From: Saprospiraceae bacterium
Lineage (GTDB): Bacteria > Bacteroidota > Bacteroidia > Chitinophagales > Saprospiraceae
NCBI GenBank assembly: GCA_016787415.1
Contig: JAEUUT010000032.1
Span: forward strand, 1 to 64,000
Direction of reading: 5' to 3'
DNA: 64,000 nucleotides
Shown: one piece after another, positions 30,713 through 38,095 of the stretch
Layout: every line of letters begins with the position of its first letter
Numbering within the stretch: the first letter of the stretch is position 1
Notes under the pieces: model-generated
What the model was told of the DNA's origin: nothing
Databases searched by the model: none
The model's input: only the letters and a program-made list of their open reading frames with translations
Translations under genes and position numbers: made by a program

Positions 30713-30875
30713 ATCAGGATTGGTAGGATTTTAAGGATTAGAAGGATGCCCTACAGGATGTTGGAATTAAAAAATTGGACTAAAAATAAGCCTCCTGATC
30801 AATTGGAGTTAATTATTGGAATTTCGACATCCCGTTGGGCATCCTTCTAATCCTTAAAATCCTACCAATCCTGAT
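30713..30875. repeat. Palindromic element R4, perfect 39-bp inverted repeat
   Basis: 30713-30751 and 30837-30875 are exact reverse complements, separated by 85 bases. The arms are built of AAGGATT/TAGGATT-like units. Part of the spacer (GGATGTTGGAATT with AATTTCGACATCC) also pairs. It lacks the GTAG(A/C)GTACACC core of R1-R3. Confidence 0.92.
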
Positions 30876-30916
30876 CCAGCCCCCTATCAACCCTAAAAAA
30901 TCCCCACAACTTTCTA

Positions 30917-30924
30917 TACCTTTG
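30917..30924 (+). promoter_or_regulatory. -7 element of ahcY
   Basis: TACCTTTG matches TAnnTTTG, about 110 bases before the ahcY ATG. The leader of about 100 nt is long for this genome, but no known SAM or SAH riboswitch pattern was recognised in it. Confidence 0.5.
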
Positions 30925-31033
30925 CGCTGCATTTTGACACAACAAACCGAACGATATTCTGTTTGAGTGTTTTATCTCGCAGATTTCCCAAATAAAACCA
31001 CTCTTTTTTTTACCGCATACTCACTTTTCGACA

Positions 31034-32350
31034 ATGTCCGCAGCAACAGAAACTCGCCCCGCTTACAAAGTTAAAGACATAGCCCTCGCCGAATGGGGCC
31101 GCAAGGAAATACAACTCGCCGAGGCAGAAATGCCTGGTTTGATGGCTCTCCGCGAAGAATTCGGCGCTTCCAAACCGCTCAAAGGCGCTCGTATTGCCGG
31201 ATGCCTGCACATGACCATCCAGACCGCCGTACTGATTGAAACACTGGTGGAACTTGGCGCAGAAGTGAGCTGGTCCTCCTGCAATATTTTCTCTACTCAG
31301 GACCACGCCGCGGCCGCCATTGCTGCCGCCGGCATCCCTGTTTTCGCCTGGAAAGGCATGAATGCAGAAGAATTTGACTGGTGCATCGAACAAACGCTGT
31401 TTGCTTTCAGCGATGGCCAGCCCCTGAACATGATCCTCGACGACGGTGGCGACCTCACCAACATGGTGCTCGATCAGTACCCCGAACTCGCAGCAGGTAT
31501 TCGTGGCATTTCGGAAGAAACCACTACCGGCGTTCACCGCCTGTACGAGCGCGTGGCAAAAGGAACGCTTCCGCTGCCCGCGATCAATATCAACGACTCC
31601 GTTACCAAATCCAAATTCGATAACAAATACGGTTGCAAGGAAAGTCTCGTCGACGCCATCCGCCGCGCTACCGATATTATGATGGCCGGTAAAGTGGCTG
31701 TTGTAGCCGGTTATGGCGACGTAGGCAAAGGCTCTGCTGCTTCATTGCGTGGCGCCGGCGCTCGTGTGATCGTTACCGAAATCGACCCGATTTGTGCGCT
31801 GCAAGCTGCGATGGATGGATTTGAAGTAAAAAAGATGGAAAATGCCATTCCGCGCGCCAATATCATCGTGACCGCTACCGGCAACTGCGATATCGTGACG
31901 GCCAAGCACTTCAAGATGATGAACGATAAAACCATCGTTTGCAACATCGGCCACTTCGACAACGAAATCGACATGGCATGGCTCAATGAAAATTACGGCC
32001 ATACCAAAATGACCGTGAAACCACAGGTCGACCTCTACAACATCGATGGAAAAGACATCATCGTACTGGCAGAAGGTCGCCTGGTAAACCTCGGTTGCGC
32101 CACAGGTCACCCGTCATTTGTAATGTCCAATTCCTTCACCAACCAGGTGCTGGCCCAACTCGAACTCTGGGAAAAAGCCGGACAATACGAAAACAAGGTG
32201 TACATGCTGCCCAAACACCTCGACGAAAAAGTAGCGCGCCTGCACCTCGCCAAAATCGGTGTCGAACTGGAAGAACTCCAGCACCACCAGGCTGAATACA
32301 TCGGCGTGACGCCTTCAGGCCCGTTCAAACCTGAATACTATCGCTATTAA
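31034..32350 (+). CDS. ahcY: Adenosylhomocysteinase (S-adenosyl-L-homocysteine hydrolase)
   Basis: 438 residues, the normal length. It splits SAH into adenosine and homocysteine in the cytoplasm and keeps the methylation cycle running. Seen: [20 protein letters not shown] at the start, [29 protein letters not shown], the NAD-binding [18 protein letters not shown] (about residue 226), and [10 protein letters not shown]. The C-terminus ends FKPEYYRY with the Lys/Tyr pair that reaches into the neighbouring subunit's NAD site. A strong terminator follows. Monocistronic. Confidence 0.98.
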   Translation: MSAATETRPAYKVKDIALAEWGRKEIQLAEAEMPGLMALREEFGASKPLKGARIAGCLHMTIQTAVLIETLVELGAEVSWSSCNIFSTQDHAAAAIAAAGIPVFAWKGMNAEEFDWCIEQTLFAFSDGQPLNMILDDGGDLTNMVLDQYPELAAGIRGISEETTTGVHRLYERVAKGTLPLPAININDSVTKSKFDNKYGCKESLVDAIRRATDIMMAGKVAVVAGYGDVGKGSAASLRGAGARVIVTEIDPICALQAAMDGFEVKKMENAIPRANIIVTATGNCDIVTAKHFKMMNDKTIVCNIGHFDNEIDMAWLNENYGHTKMTVKPQVDLYNIDGKDIIVLAEGRLVNLGCATGHPSFVMSNSFTNQVLAQLELWEKAGQYENKVYMLPKHLDEKVARLHLAKIGVELEELQHHQAEYIGVTPSGPFKPEYYRY

Positions 32351-32382
32351 GAAAGGCTTTTTACATTGACCTTTCCTTTCAC

Positions 32383-32424
32383 AACGGCGCTGCGGGACCT
32401 CCTACCCCTCAGCGCCGTTTTTTA
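32383..32424 (+). terminator. Intrinsic terminator after ahcY
   Basis: AACGGCGCTG (32383-32392) pairs with CAGCGCCGTT (32410-32419) and a T-run follows. Confidence 0.85.
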
Positions 32425-32443
32425 ATCAACCCTACGTTTAAGC

Positions 32444-33937
32444 ATGATTAATCTGCGCTCACTCCTCTTTCTGACTCTTTGCATACCTGCCGCAACCTTG
32501 CATGCCGGCAAATACTTCGATTTCTCTACTTCCGCCCAATCTGCTTACCAACAAGCACTCAGCCTACGCCTTTCCGAAGCACGCAATACGCTCGAACAGT
32601 TCAAACGCAACGAGCCTGACAACCTGATTGCCGTTTACCTCGAAAACTATGTAGATTTCTTTACCATTTTCGCCAATGACGTGGAAAGCGAATACCGAAC
32701 CCTGGCGAAAAACATGGACAAACGGCTGGACAAACTCGCTCGCGGCGATCGGCGTTCGCCCTATTACCTGTACACACAGGCAGAAGTTCGCCTGCAATGG
32801 GCTATTCTTCGCATTCGTTTCGGCGATTACCTCAGTGGCGCCAGCGATGTGAAACTGGCATATGCCCTGCTGGAACAAAACCAGAAAAAATTCCCCGATT
32901 TTATAGCCAATAAAAAAAGCCTTGGTTTGTTGCATGCCATGGTGGGCAACCTTCCCGACGACTATAAATGGGTCATACGCAGTTTTGGTGGCATGACCGG
33001 CACCACCGATCAAGGGTTAAAAGAACTGGAAGAGGTGATGGCATATGCCAAACAACACGCTTTTATTTTTGAGGATGAAGCCGTCGTTACCTATGCTTTT
33101 CTGCAATTGTACCTGAACAATAAATCCAGCGTGGCTTGGGAAACCATTAAAAACAGCAAACTGAATCCGAAAACCAGCCCGCTGGCCAATTATGCTCTCG
33201 CAACAGTAGCCATGCGCTCCGAACGCAATGATGAAGCCATAAAAATGTTGCAAAACTTCCCGACAGGAGGTGCTTTTTCAAATCTTTTCCAACGGCATTA
33301 CATGCTCGGACTGGCTAAACTGCGCCGCCTCGATCAGGATGCCAACCAATCGCTCGAATTGTTTTTACAGCAATACAAGGGTGCAAACGGTATCAAGGAA
33401 TGTTACCAGAAACTGGCCTGGCATAGCCTGGTACAGGGCAACCCGACGGCATACCGACAATATATCGCACAAGTAAAGCAACATGGCGCCGACAACTCCG
33501 AGCCCGACAAGGCTGCCCTGGCCGAAGCAAAAAGCAACGAAATACCCGATATTCGCCTGATCAAGGCCCGGCTATTGTTTGATGCGGGCTATTACCAGCG
33601 CGCCTACGACGTGTTGAAGTCTGCGGAAGCCGATTACAAGTCAAACCGGAAACTTTTTCTGGAATACACCTACCGACTGGGCCGGATCACCCATAAAATG
33701 GGCAAATCACCCGAAGCGCTCCGCTATTACCAACAAACATTGGATCAGGGCGCCAGCGAACCCTGGTATTTTGCCTGCAACGCAGCCTTGCAAATGGGCC
33801 TAGTGTATGAAGAAAAACGCGATTATTCCAGCGCCCGAAATGCATTCCAGCGTTGCCTCTCGCTCAAGCCGTCCGACTATTCCAACAGCCTGCATGCACA
33901 AGCCAAAGCGGGGATGAGCCGTTGTAAAAACAAATAA
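32444..33937 (+). CDS. TPR-like helical-repeat exported protein, unknown function
   Basis: 497 residues with a signal peptide (LLFLTLCIPAATLHAGKYF). The rest is all helical, with divergent TPR-type repeats that become clear near the end (RLGRITHKMGKSPEALRYYQ, GLVYEEKRDYSSARNAFQRC). I know of similar unnamed proteins in this phylum but no established role. It lies between ahcY (after its terminator) and recQ, 40 bases ahead of the latter, so co-transcription with recQ is possible. Confidence 0.8.
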   Translation: MINLRSLLFLTLCIPAATLHAGKYFDFSTSAQSAYQQALSLRLSEARNTLEQFKRNEPDNLIAVYLENYVDFFTIFANDVESEYRTLAKNMDKRLDKLARGDRRSPYYLYTQAEVRLQWAILRIRFGDYLSGASDVKLAYALLEQNQKKFPDFIANKKSLGLLHAMVGNLPDDYKWVIRSFGGMTGTTDQGLKELEEVMAYAKQHAFIFEDEAVVTYAFLQLYLNNKSSVAWETIKNSKLNPKTSPLANYALATVAMRSERNDEAIKMLQNFPTGGAFSNLFQRHYMLGLAKLRRLDQDANQSLELFLQQYKGANGIKECYQKLAWHSLVQGNPTAYRQYIAQVKQHGADNSEPDKAALAEAKSNEIPDIRLIKARLLFDAGYYQRAYDVLKSAEADYKSNRKLFLEYTYRLGRITHKMGKSPEALRYYQQTLDQGASEPWYFACNAALQMGLVYEEKRDYSSARNAFQRCLSLKPSDYSNSLHAQAKAGMSRCKNK

Positions 33938-33977
33938 ACAATATTTGTTTTAACTTCGCCCTGAATTTTCCAACATT

Positions 33978-36116
33978 ATGTCGCTTTCCAGGGCAAAAGC
34001 CGCGCTCAAACAATATTTCGGGTATGATACCTTCCGGCCGCTTCAGGCCGATATTATCCGTACTGTGTATGAGGGTCGCGATGCGCTGGTGCTGATGCCC
34101 ACGGGCGGAGGCAAAAGCCTTTGTTATCAGGTGCCCGCTATTACCTTGGATGGAACAGCAGTCGTATTGAGCCCGCTTATTGCCCTGATGAAAGACCAGG
34201 TGGAAGGACTAAGTGCCAACGGCGTACCCGCCGCATTCCTCAACAGCACGCTCAATGCAGAACAGGTGCGGAATGTGGAAGATGCCTTGCTGGCAGGGTA
34301 TATCAAACTTTTGTATGTAAGCCCCGAAAAACTCGTGTCGCAGAGTTTTCAGCCTTTGTTGAAACGCCTGAAAATCAGCCTGTTCGCTATCGACGAAGCG
34401 CATTGCATTTCCGCCTGGGGGCACGATTTTCGGCCGGAATACACGCAGTTGCGTTTTTTAAAAGAACAATTTCCACAAGTACCCATCCTGGCACTTACGG
34501 CTACTGCCGACAAACTTACCCGCAAGGACATCGTTGCCCAACTGAACCTGCCCGATCCGCAGATTTTTATTTCCTCCTTCGATCGGCCCAATATCAGCCT
34601 GCAAGTGCGCCCCGGCCAACGCCGTTATGAACAAATCGTTGATTTTTTGAAACAACATCAGCGACAATCCGGCATTATTTACTGCCTGTCGAGGAGAAGT
34701 TGTGAGGAACTGTCGGCCAAACTCAACGCTAAAGGTTTCAAAACGGCCTTTTACCACGCCGATTTGCCGGCCCGGCAGCGCAACCAGGTGCAAGAGGATT
34801 TTATCAACGATAAAATACCGGTCATCTGCGCCACCATTGCCTTCGGAATGGGCATTGATAAAAGCAATGTGCGCTTTGTGATTCATTACAACCTGCCGCG
34901 CAATCTTGAATCCTATTATCAGGAAATCGGGCGGGCGGGTCGGGACGGGCTGCCCTCGTCGGCACTTTTGTTTTTCAGTTACAGCGATGTACAGACGTAC
35001 CGGCAAATGTTTGAAGAAGGCGATGGCGCCGACGAGCAAAAACAATTGAAAATTGCCAAACTGGAGCGCATGTTTCAGTTTGCAGAAGCGCCCGTATGTC
35101 GCCGACAAACCGTTTTGCAATATTTCGGTGAGTCGCACGACGGTAAGTGCGGGCATTGCGACGTGTGTGAAAACCCGCCGCGCCGTTTCGATGGCACTAC
35201 GGCAGCACAAAAAGCCTTGTCGGCGCTGCTGCGCACCGGAGAGAAAGTGGGTATGCAATTGCTGGTTGATATTTTACGTGGAAGCCGCCGACAGGAAGTG
35301 CTGGAGCCTGGTTTTGATAAAATAAAAACCTACGGCGCCGGCAAGGAATATTCGTACGACGTCTGGATGTTTCTGCTGTCGCAAATGCTGCACCAGGGAT
35401 TGCTCGAAATTGCATATGACGATTTCAGCCACTTGCGCGTAACCGAAACGGGCAAAAAGGTTTTATTTGAAAACAAACAGGTCGTACTGGCTATGCCACC
35501 TGAAAAAGCCGCCGCCAGGCCGCAAGCGCAACCTGTAGAAAAAAGCAAGGCGCAGTTGTTCCGCGACGAATTATTCGACGCGCTCGTTATGCTCCGGCGC
35601 AGTATCGCTCAAAAGCAAGGCATACCGCCTTACCTCGTCTTCAGCGATGCCACCTTGAGTGAAATGGCAGAGAAACGCCCGCTGGCAGATGCCGATATGA
35701 TGCGTATTTCTGGTGTAGGCGAACGAAAATTGCATTTATACGGTGATGCATTCATGGAGGTGGTACGAAAATTTGTTGTGGACAAATCTGGCGAAGGTGC
35801 CGCGCTCGGCGGCAGCAGTTACCTGCAAACATGGGAAATGTTCAAACAGGGCAATTCTGTAGAGGCCATAGCCGAAAAACGCCGCATGAGCCCGCTCACC
35901 ATTACTGGCCACCTGGCTATCATGTACGAAAAAGGCGAACTGGTGGACATTCGTTCGTGGGTGCGCTCCGATCAAATGGATCTGATTCAGGGCGCTTTGC
36001 CGTTGTTTGGCGAACCGTATGAGTTGAAAGAAATTTACGATCACTTTGAACACAAGTTTTCGTACACCCAGATCCAGTTTTCAATTGCTGATTTCCGCAA
36101 ACAGTGCAAAAAATAA
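33978..36116 (+). CDS. recQ: ATP-dependent DNA helicase RecQ
   Basis: 712 residues. It is a 3'-5' helicase in recombination and fork repair. Order: helicase core with Walker A (MPTGGGKSLCYQ, about 40-51), DEAH box (IDEAHCISAWGHDFRPEY, about 138), motif VI QEIGRAGRDG, RQC zinc cysteines (CRRQTVLQYFGE ... CGHCDVC), winged helix, and an HRDC domain (about 525-605, with LRRSIAQKQGIPPYLVFSDA). A C-terminal helix-turn-helix-like tail (from about 610) is usual in long RecQ forms. No frame damage. The array of small-RNA units starts directly after it on the opposite strand. Confidence 0.97.
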   Translation: MSLSRAKAALKQYFGYDTFRPLQADIIRTVYEGRDALVLMPTGGGKSLCYQVPAITLDGTAVVLSPLIALMKDQVEGLSANGVPAAFLNSTLNAEQVRNVEDALLAGYIKLLYVSPEKLVSQSFQPLLKRLKISLFAIDEAHCISAWGHDFRPEYTQLRFLKEQFPQVPILALTATADKLTRKDIVAQLNLPDPQIFISSFDRPNISLQVRPGQRRYEQIVDFLKQHQRQSGIIYCLSRRSCEELSAKLNAKGFKTAFYHADLPARQRNQVQEDFINDKIPVICATIAFGMGIDKSNVRFVIHYNLPRNLESYYQEIGRAGRDGLPSSALLFFSYSDVQTYRQMFEEGDGADEQKQLKIAKLERMFQFAEAPVCRRQTVLQYFGESHDGKCGHCDVCENPPRRFDGTTAAQKALSALLRTGEKVGMQLLVDILRGSRRQEVLEPGFDKIKTYGAGKEYSYDVWMFLLSQMLHQGLLEIAYDDFSHLRVTETGKKVLFENKQVVLAMPPEKAAARPQAQPVEKSKAQLFRDELFDALVMLRRSIAQKQGIPPYLVFSDATLSEMAEKRPLADADMMRISGVGERKLHLYGDAFMEVVRKFVVDKSGEGAALGGSSYLQTWEMFKQGNSVEAIAEKRRMSPLTITGHLAIMYEKGELVDIRSWVRSDQMDLIQGALPLFGEPYELKEIYDHFEHKFSYTQIQFSIADFRKQCKK

Positions 36117-36132
36117 AAGCACCATTTGGCAG

Positions 36133-36535
36133 GGGCAAAAAAAAACCCGGCGCTCGTTTGCGCCGGGTCGGTTTCCCGTATATAATCTCATGAAAAGTTT
36201 CGGAATCAGTGTATCAAAGTTCTCCGCTTTCTCTTGCCGCACCGCCGTTTGCTTTCTTTGATGATACAAAAGTGCAGCACATCATTCCACTGGCAAAGAA
36301 CAAAAAAGAAAATTTGTTGAGCAAGTGTTTTAAAGGGTAATATTTAAAAACCTTGCATTTGAAAGCAAAAACAAGATGTTTTCAGCGTTTTCACCCCCCT
36401 ATACTCCACGCCAGCGTTCATTTTGTTGAAAATTATCATATGAAAAGAGTGTGTTTTTTTTGAAAAAAAAATTTTTTTCGCCTGTTTTTCTATTTTGTTC
36501 AGGCTGCTTTTTTCATGAAGTTGCTTGAACGGATC
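36133..36535 (-). repeat. Repeat unit A of the small-RNA array
   Basis: About 400 bases repeated as unit B (36598-37005) with scattered differences. In transcription order (minus strand) a unit holds a conserved ATGAAAAAAGCAGCCTGA, a GCCTG/CAGGC stem with an A/T tract, the promoter, the RNA and the terminator. Only the RNA-promoter half is kept in unit C. Confidence 0.8.
36137..36261 (-). ncRNA. Predicted small RNA A
   Basis: On the minus strand, TTTG (36297-36294), an exact 19-base spacer and CACTTTTG (36274-36267) form a Bacteroidota-type promoter. The transcript, about 125 nt, ends in a perfect terminator: 8-bp GC stem CCCGGCGC/GCGCCGGG with a 6-base loop and nine Ts. The 5' half can fold with a stem TGT[ATC]ATCAAAG / CTTTGATACA, where the bracketed bases bulge. 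A frame runs through the unit, but A and B differ at four codons, all changing the residue, and the frame starts inside the promoter and crosses the terminator. I therefore treat it as non-coding. Confidence 0.65.
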
Positions 36536-36597
36536 TTACACAAAGCGTAGCGTGGATCTGTTTCAATGGAATATCCCAACATATTCCCACTGAGAAA

Positions 36598-37005
36598 AGG
36601 GCAAAAAAAAACCCGGCGCTCGTTTGCGCCGGGTCGGTTTCCCGTATATAATCTCATGAAAAGTTTCGGAATCTGTGTATCAAAGTTCTCCGCTTTCTTT
36701 CGCCGCACCGCCGTTCGCTTTCTTTGATGATACAAAAGTGCAGCACATCATTCCACTGCCAAAGAACAAAAAAGAAAATTTGTTGAGCGGTTTTTTTGCA
36801 GCCAATATTCAAAATCTCGCATTTAGAAACAAAAAAAAGAGTTTTTTAACGTTTTCACGCTCATAGATTTTGCGCCAACATCCACTTTGTTGAAAATTAA
36901 TTCGTGAAAACAGGGTTTCTTTTTCGAAAAAAAAATTTTTCGCCTGCTTTTCTATTTTGCTCAGGCTGCTTTTTTCATATAGTTGCTCGAACGGGTTTTG
37001 TCTTT
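36598..37005 (-). repeat. Repeat unit B of the small-RNA array
   Basis: Second full-length unit, about 468 bases after unit A. Both the RNA and the upstream flank with the five-codon ATGAAAAAAGCAGCCTGA are kept. Confidence 0.8.
36603..36727 (-). ncRNA. Predicted small RNA B
   Basis: Same layout as RNA A: -33 TTTG (36763-36760), 19-base spacer, CACTTTTG (36740-36733), start near 36727 and terminator stem at 36612-36633 followed by nine Ts. It differs from A at only a few bases, mostly in the 5' hairpin loop. Confidence 0.65.
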
Positions 37006-37187
37006 AGACATTTTCTGCCTGCTCCAGAACGAGACAGGAAAACATTTTTTAAAGCCTAAAAGCATCTTCTACCTGCACTACGCTTTGTGTCCTCGGTGAA
37101 AACCTTTGTGTTTAAAATATTTTACCTCTATGAACACGGCGGGTAATGTGGATATCCTGCTATGGAATATCCCCCCCAAAAAAAGGC

Positions 37188-37312
37188 AAAAAAAAACCCG
37201 GCGCTCGTTTGCGCCGGGTCGGTTTCCCGTATATAATCTCATGAAAAGTTTCGGAATCAGTGTGTCAACAATTACCGCTTTCTCAAATATCGCTGCCGCT
37301 TTCTTTTATTGA
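37188..37312 (-). ncRNA. Predicted small RNA C, diverged 5' half
   Basis: -33 TTTG (37348-37345), a 19-base spacer and CACTTTTG (37325-37318) are kept, although the spacer sequence itself has changed. The 3' half, including the terminator stem (37197-37218), matches A. The 5' half has changed but still pairs: TGT[ACT]GTCAA / TTGACACA, with an A-U to G-C exchange relative to A and B. Confidence 0.62.
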
Positions 37313-37325
37313 CAGTACAAAAGTG

Positions 37326-37743
37326 CAAACATTTCTACCATATGCAAAGAACACAAAACTGAATTTGTTGATTTGTTATTCTTTGTATATCGCACATTCA
37401 AATAGCATGTTTTTTTAAAATATGATGAAAAACGCATGTATTTGGGTAAATTAAAGCCATATACATATGCGCGTATCTATCCATTTGTTGATTTTTTTAA
37501 TATAAATTTTTTTTTATTTTTTTTCATAATTTTTTGCAAACGTATAATCCGCAAATCTAAAAGTACACTTTTTTTCGCGCCCTGATTGATCAATAGGCGA
37601 AAACACAACCGCCAAGATCAAAGCCCTGAACAGAATCTAAAGCCTTGATCTTTAATAATATTTTAAAAAAACAATAAGGACCGTTTAATTGGATTTAAAA
37701 CGCCAAGGGTCTTGACCAGCATGCGGGTAAATTCCAAATCGAA
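37326..37743. other. AT-rich non-coding stretch before the prophage
   Basis: About 420 bases with long A/T runs (around 37490-37530) and no credible gene. The left end of the prophage is expected somewhere between recQ and here. No attachment repeat or TG..CA end could be recognised. Confidence 0.5.
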
Positions 37744-38082
37744 TTACCGGTTGACCCATACGCTAGCCACCAGCCGCCAGCCCAGCAGATCGGCGGGTTT
37801 CAGTGGAATATAATCTTCGCCCGCAAACCTTTGCATCATGATGAAGGTTTCGCCGACCGATTGCTCGTAATAATCATAGGTACACTTCGCCGTGGTGGTG
37901 ATGACATGCCCTTTCTTCAGGCCGGTTTTGGTCACGTATACGATCTCCGCTGTATCGATGCGCTCCGGTGCGAAAAGATGAGTCGGGGTCGGTTCGGTGG
38001 CAGGTTTCAAAAAGCGGACTTTTTGCGCGTCGGCAGCAAGGCTGAAAAGCAAAATGCCAATGAGAGAAAAAACGAGTTTCAT
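37744..38082 (-). CDS. Small exported protein at the end of the prophage tail operon
   Basis: 112 residues from the ATG of MKLVFSLIGILLFSLAADAQ, a Sec signal peptide. The upstream extension to 38160 overlaps the fibre gene and is not signal-like. The mature part is small and basic, with one Cys (AKCTYDYYEQ) and the end GWRLVASVWVNR. The family is not recognised. It follows the fibre gene by 13 bases and is probably co-transcribed. A role in altering the host surface, or as a fibre partner, is only a guess. Confidence 0.7.
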   Translation of the reverse strand: MKLVFSLIGILLFSLAADAQKVRFLKPATEPTPTHLFAPERIDTAEIVYVTKTGLKKGHVITTTAKCTYDYYEQSVGETFIMMQRFAGEDYIPLKPADLLGWRLVASVWVNR

Positions 38083-38095
38083 TGAAATGGGCAGT

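Noticed and set aside
30925-31033. Possible SAM/SAH riboswitch in the long ahcY leader
   Set aside because: No conserved helix or core of a known SAM or SAH class could be found by eye.
36081-36269. 62-codon minus-strand frame in small-RNA unit A and a similar one in unit B
   Set aside because: It starts with a TTG inside the promoter box, runs through the terminator, and its differences between copies all change residues.
37326-37743. Prophage attachment site or Mu-like TG/CA end
   Set aside because: No direct repeat partner is visible and the right end is outside the window.
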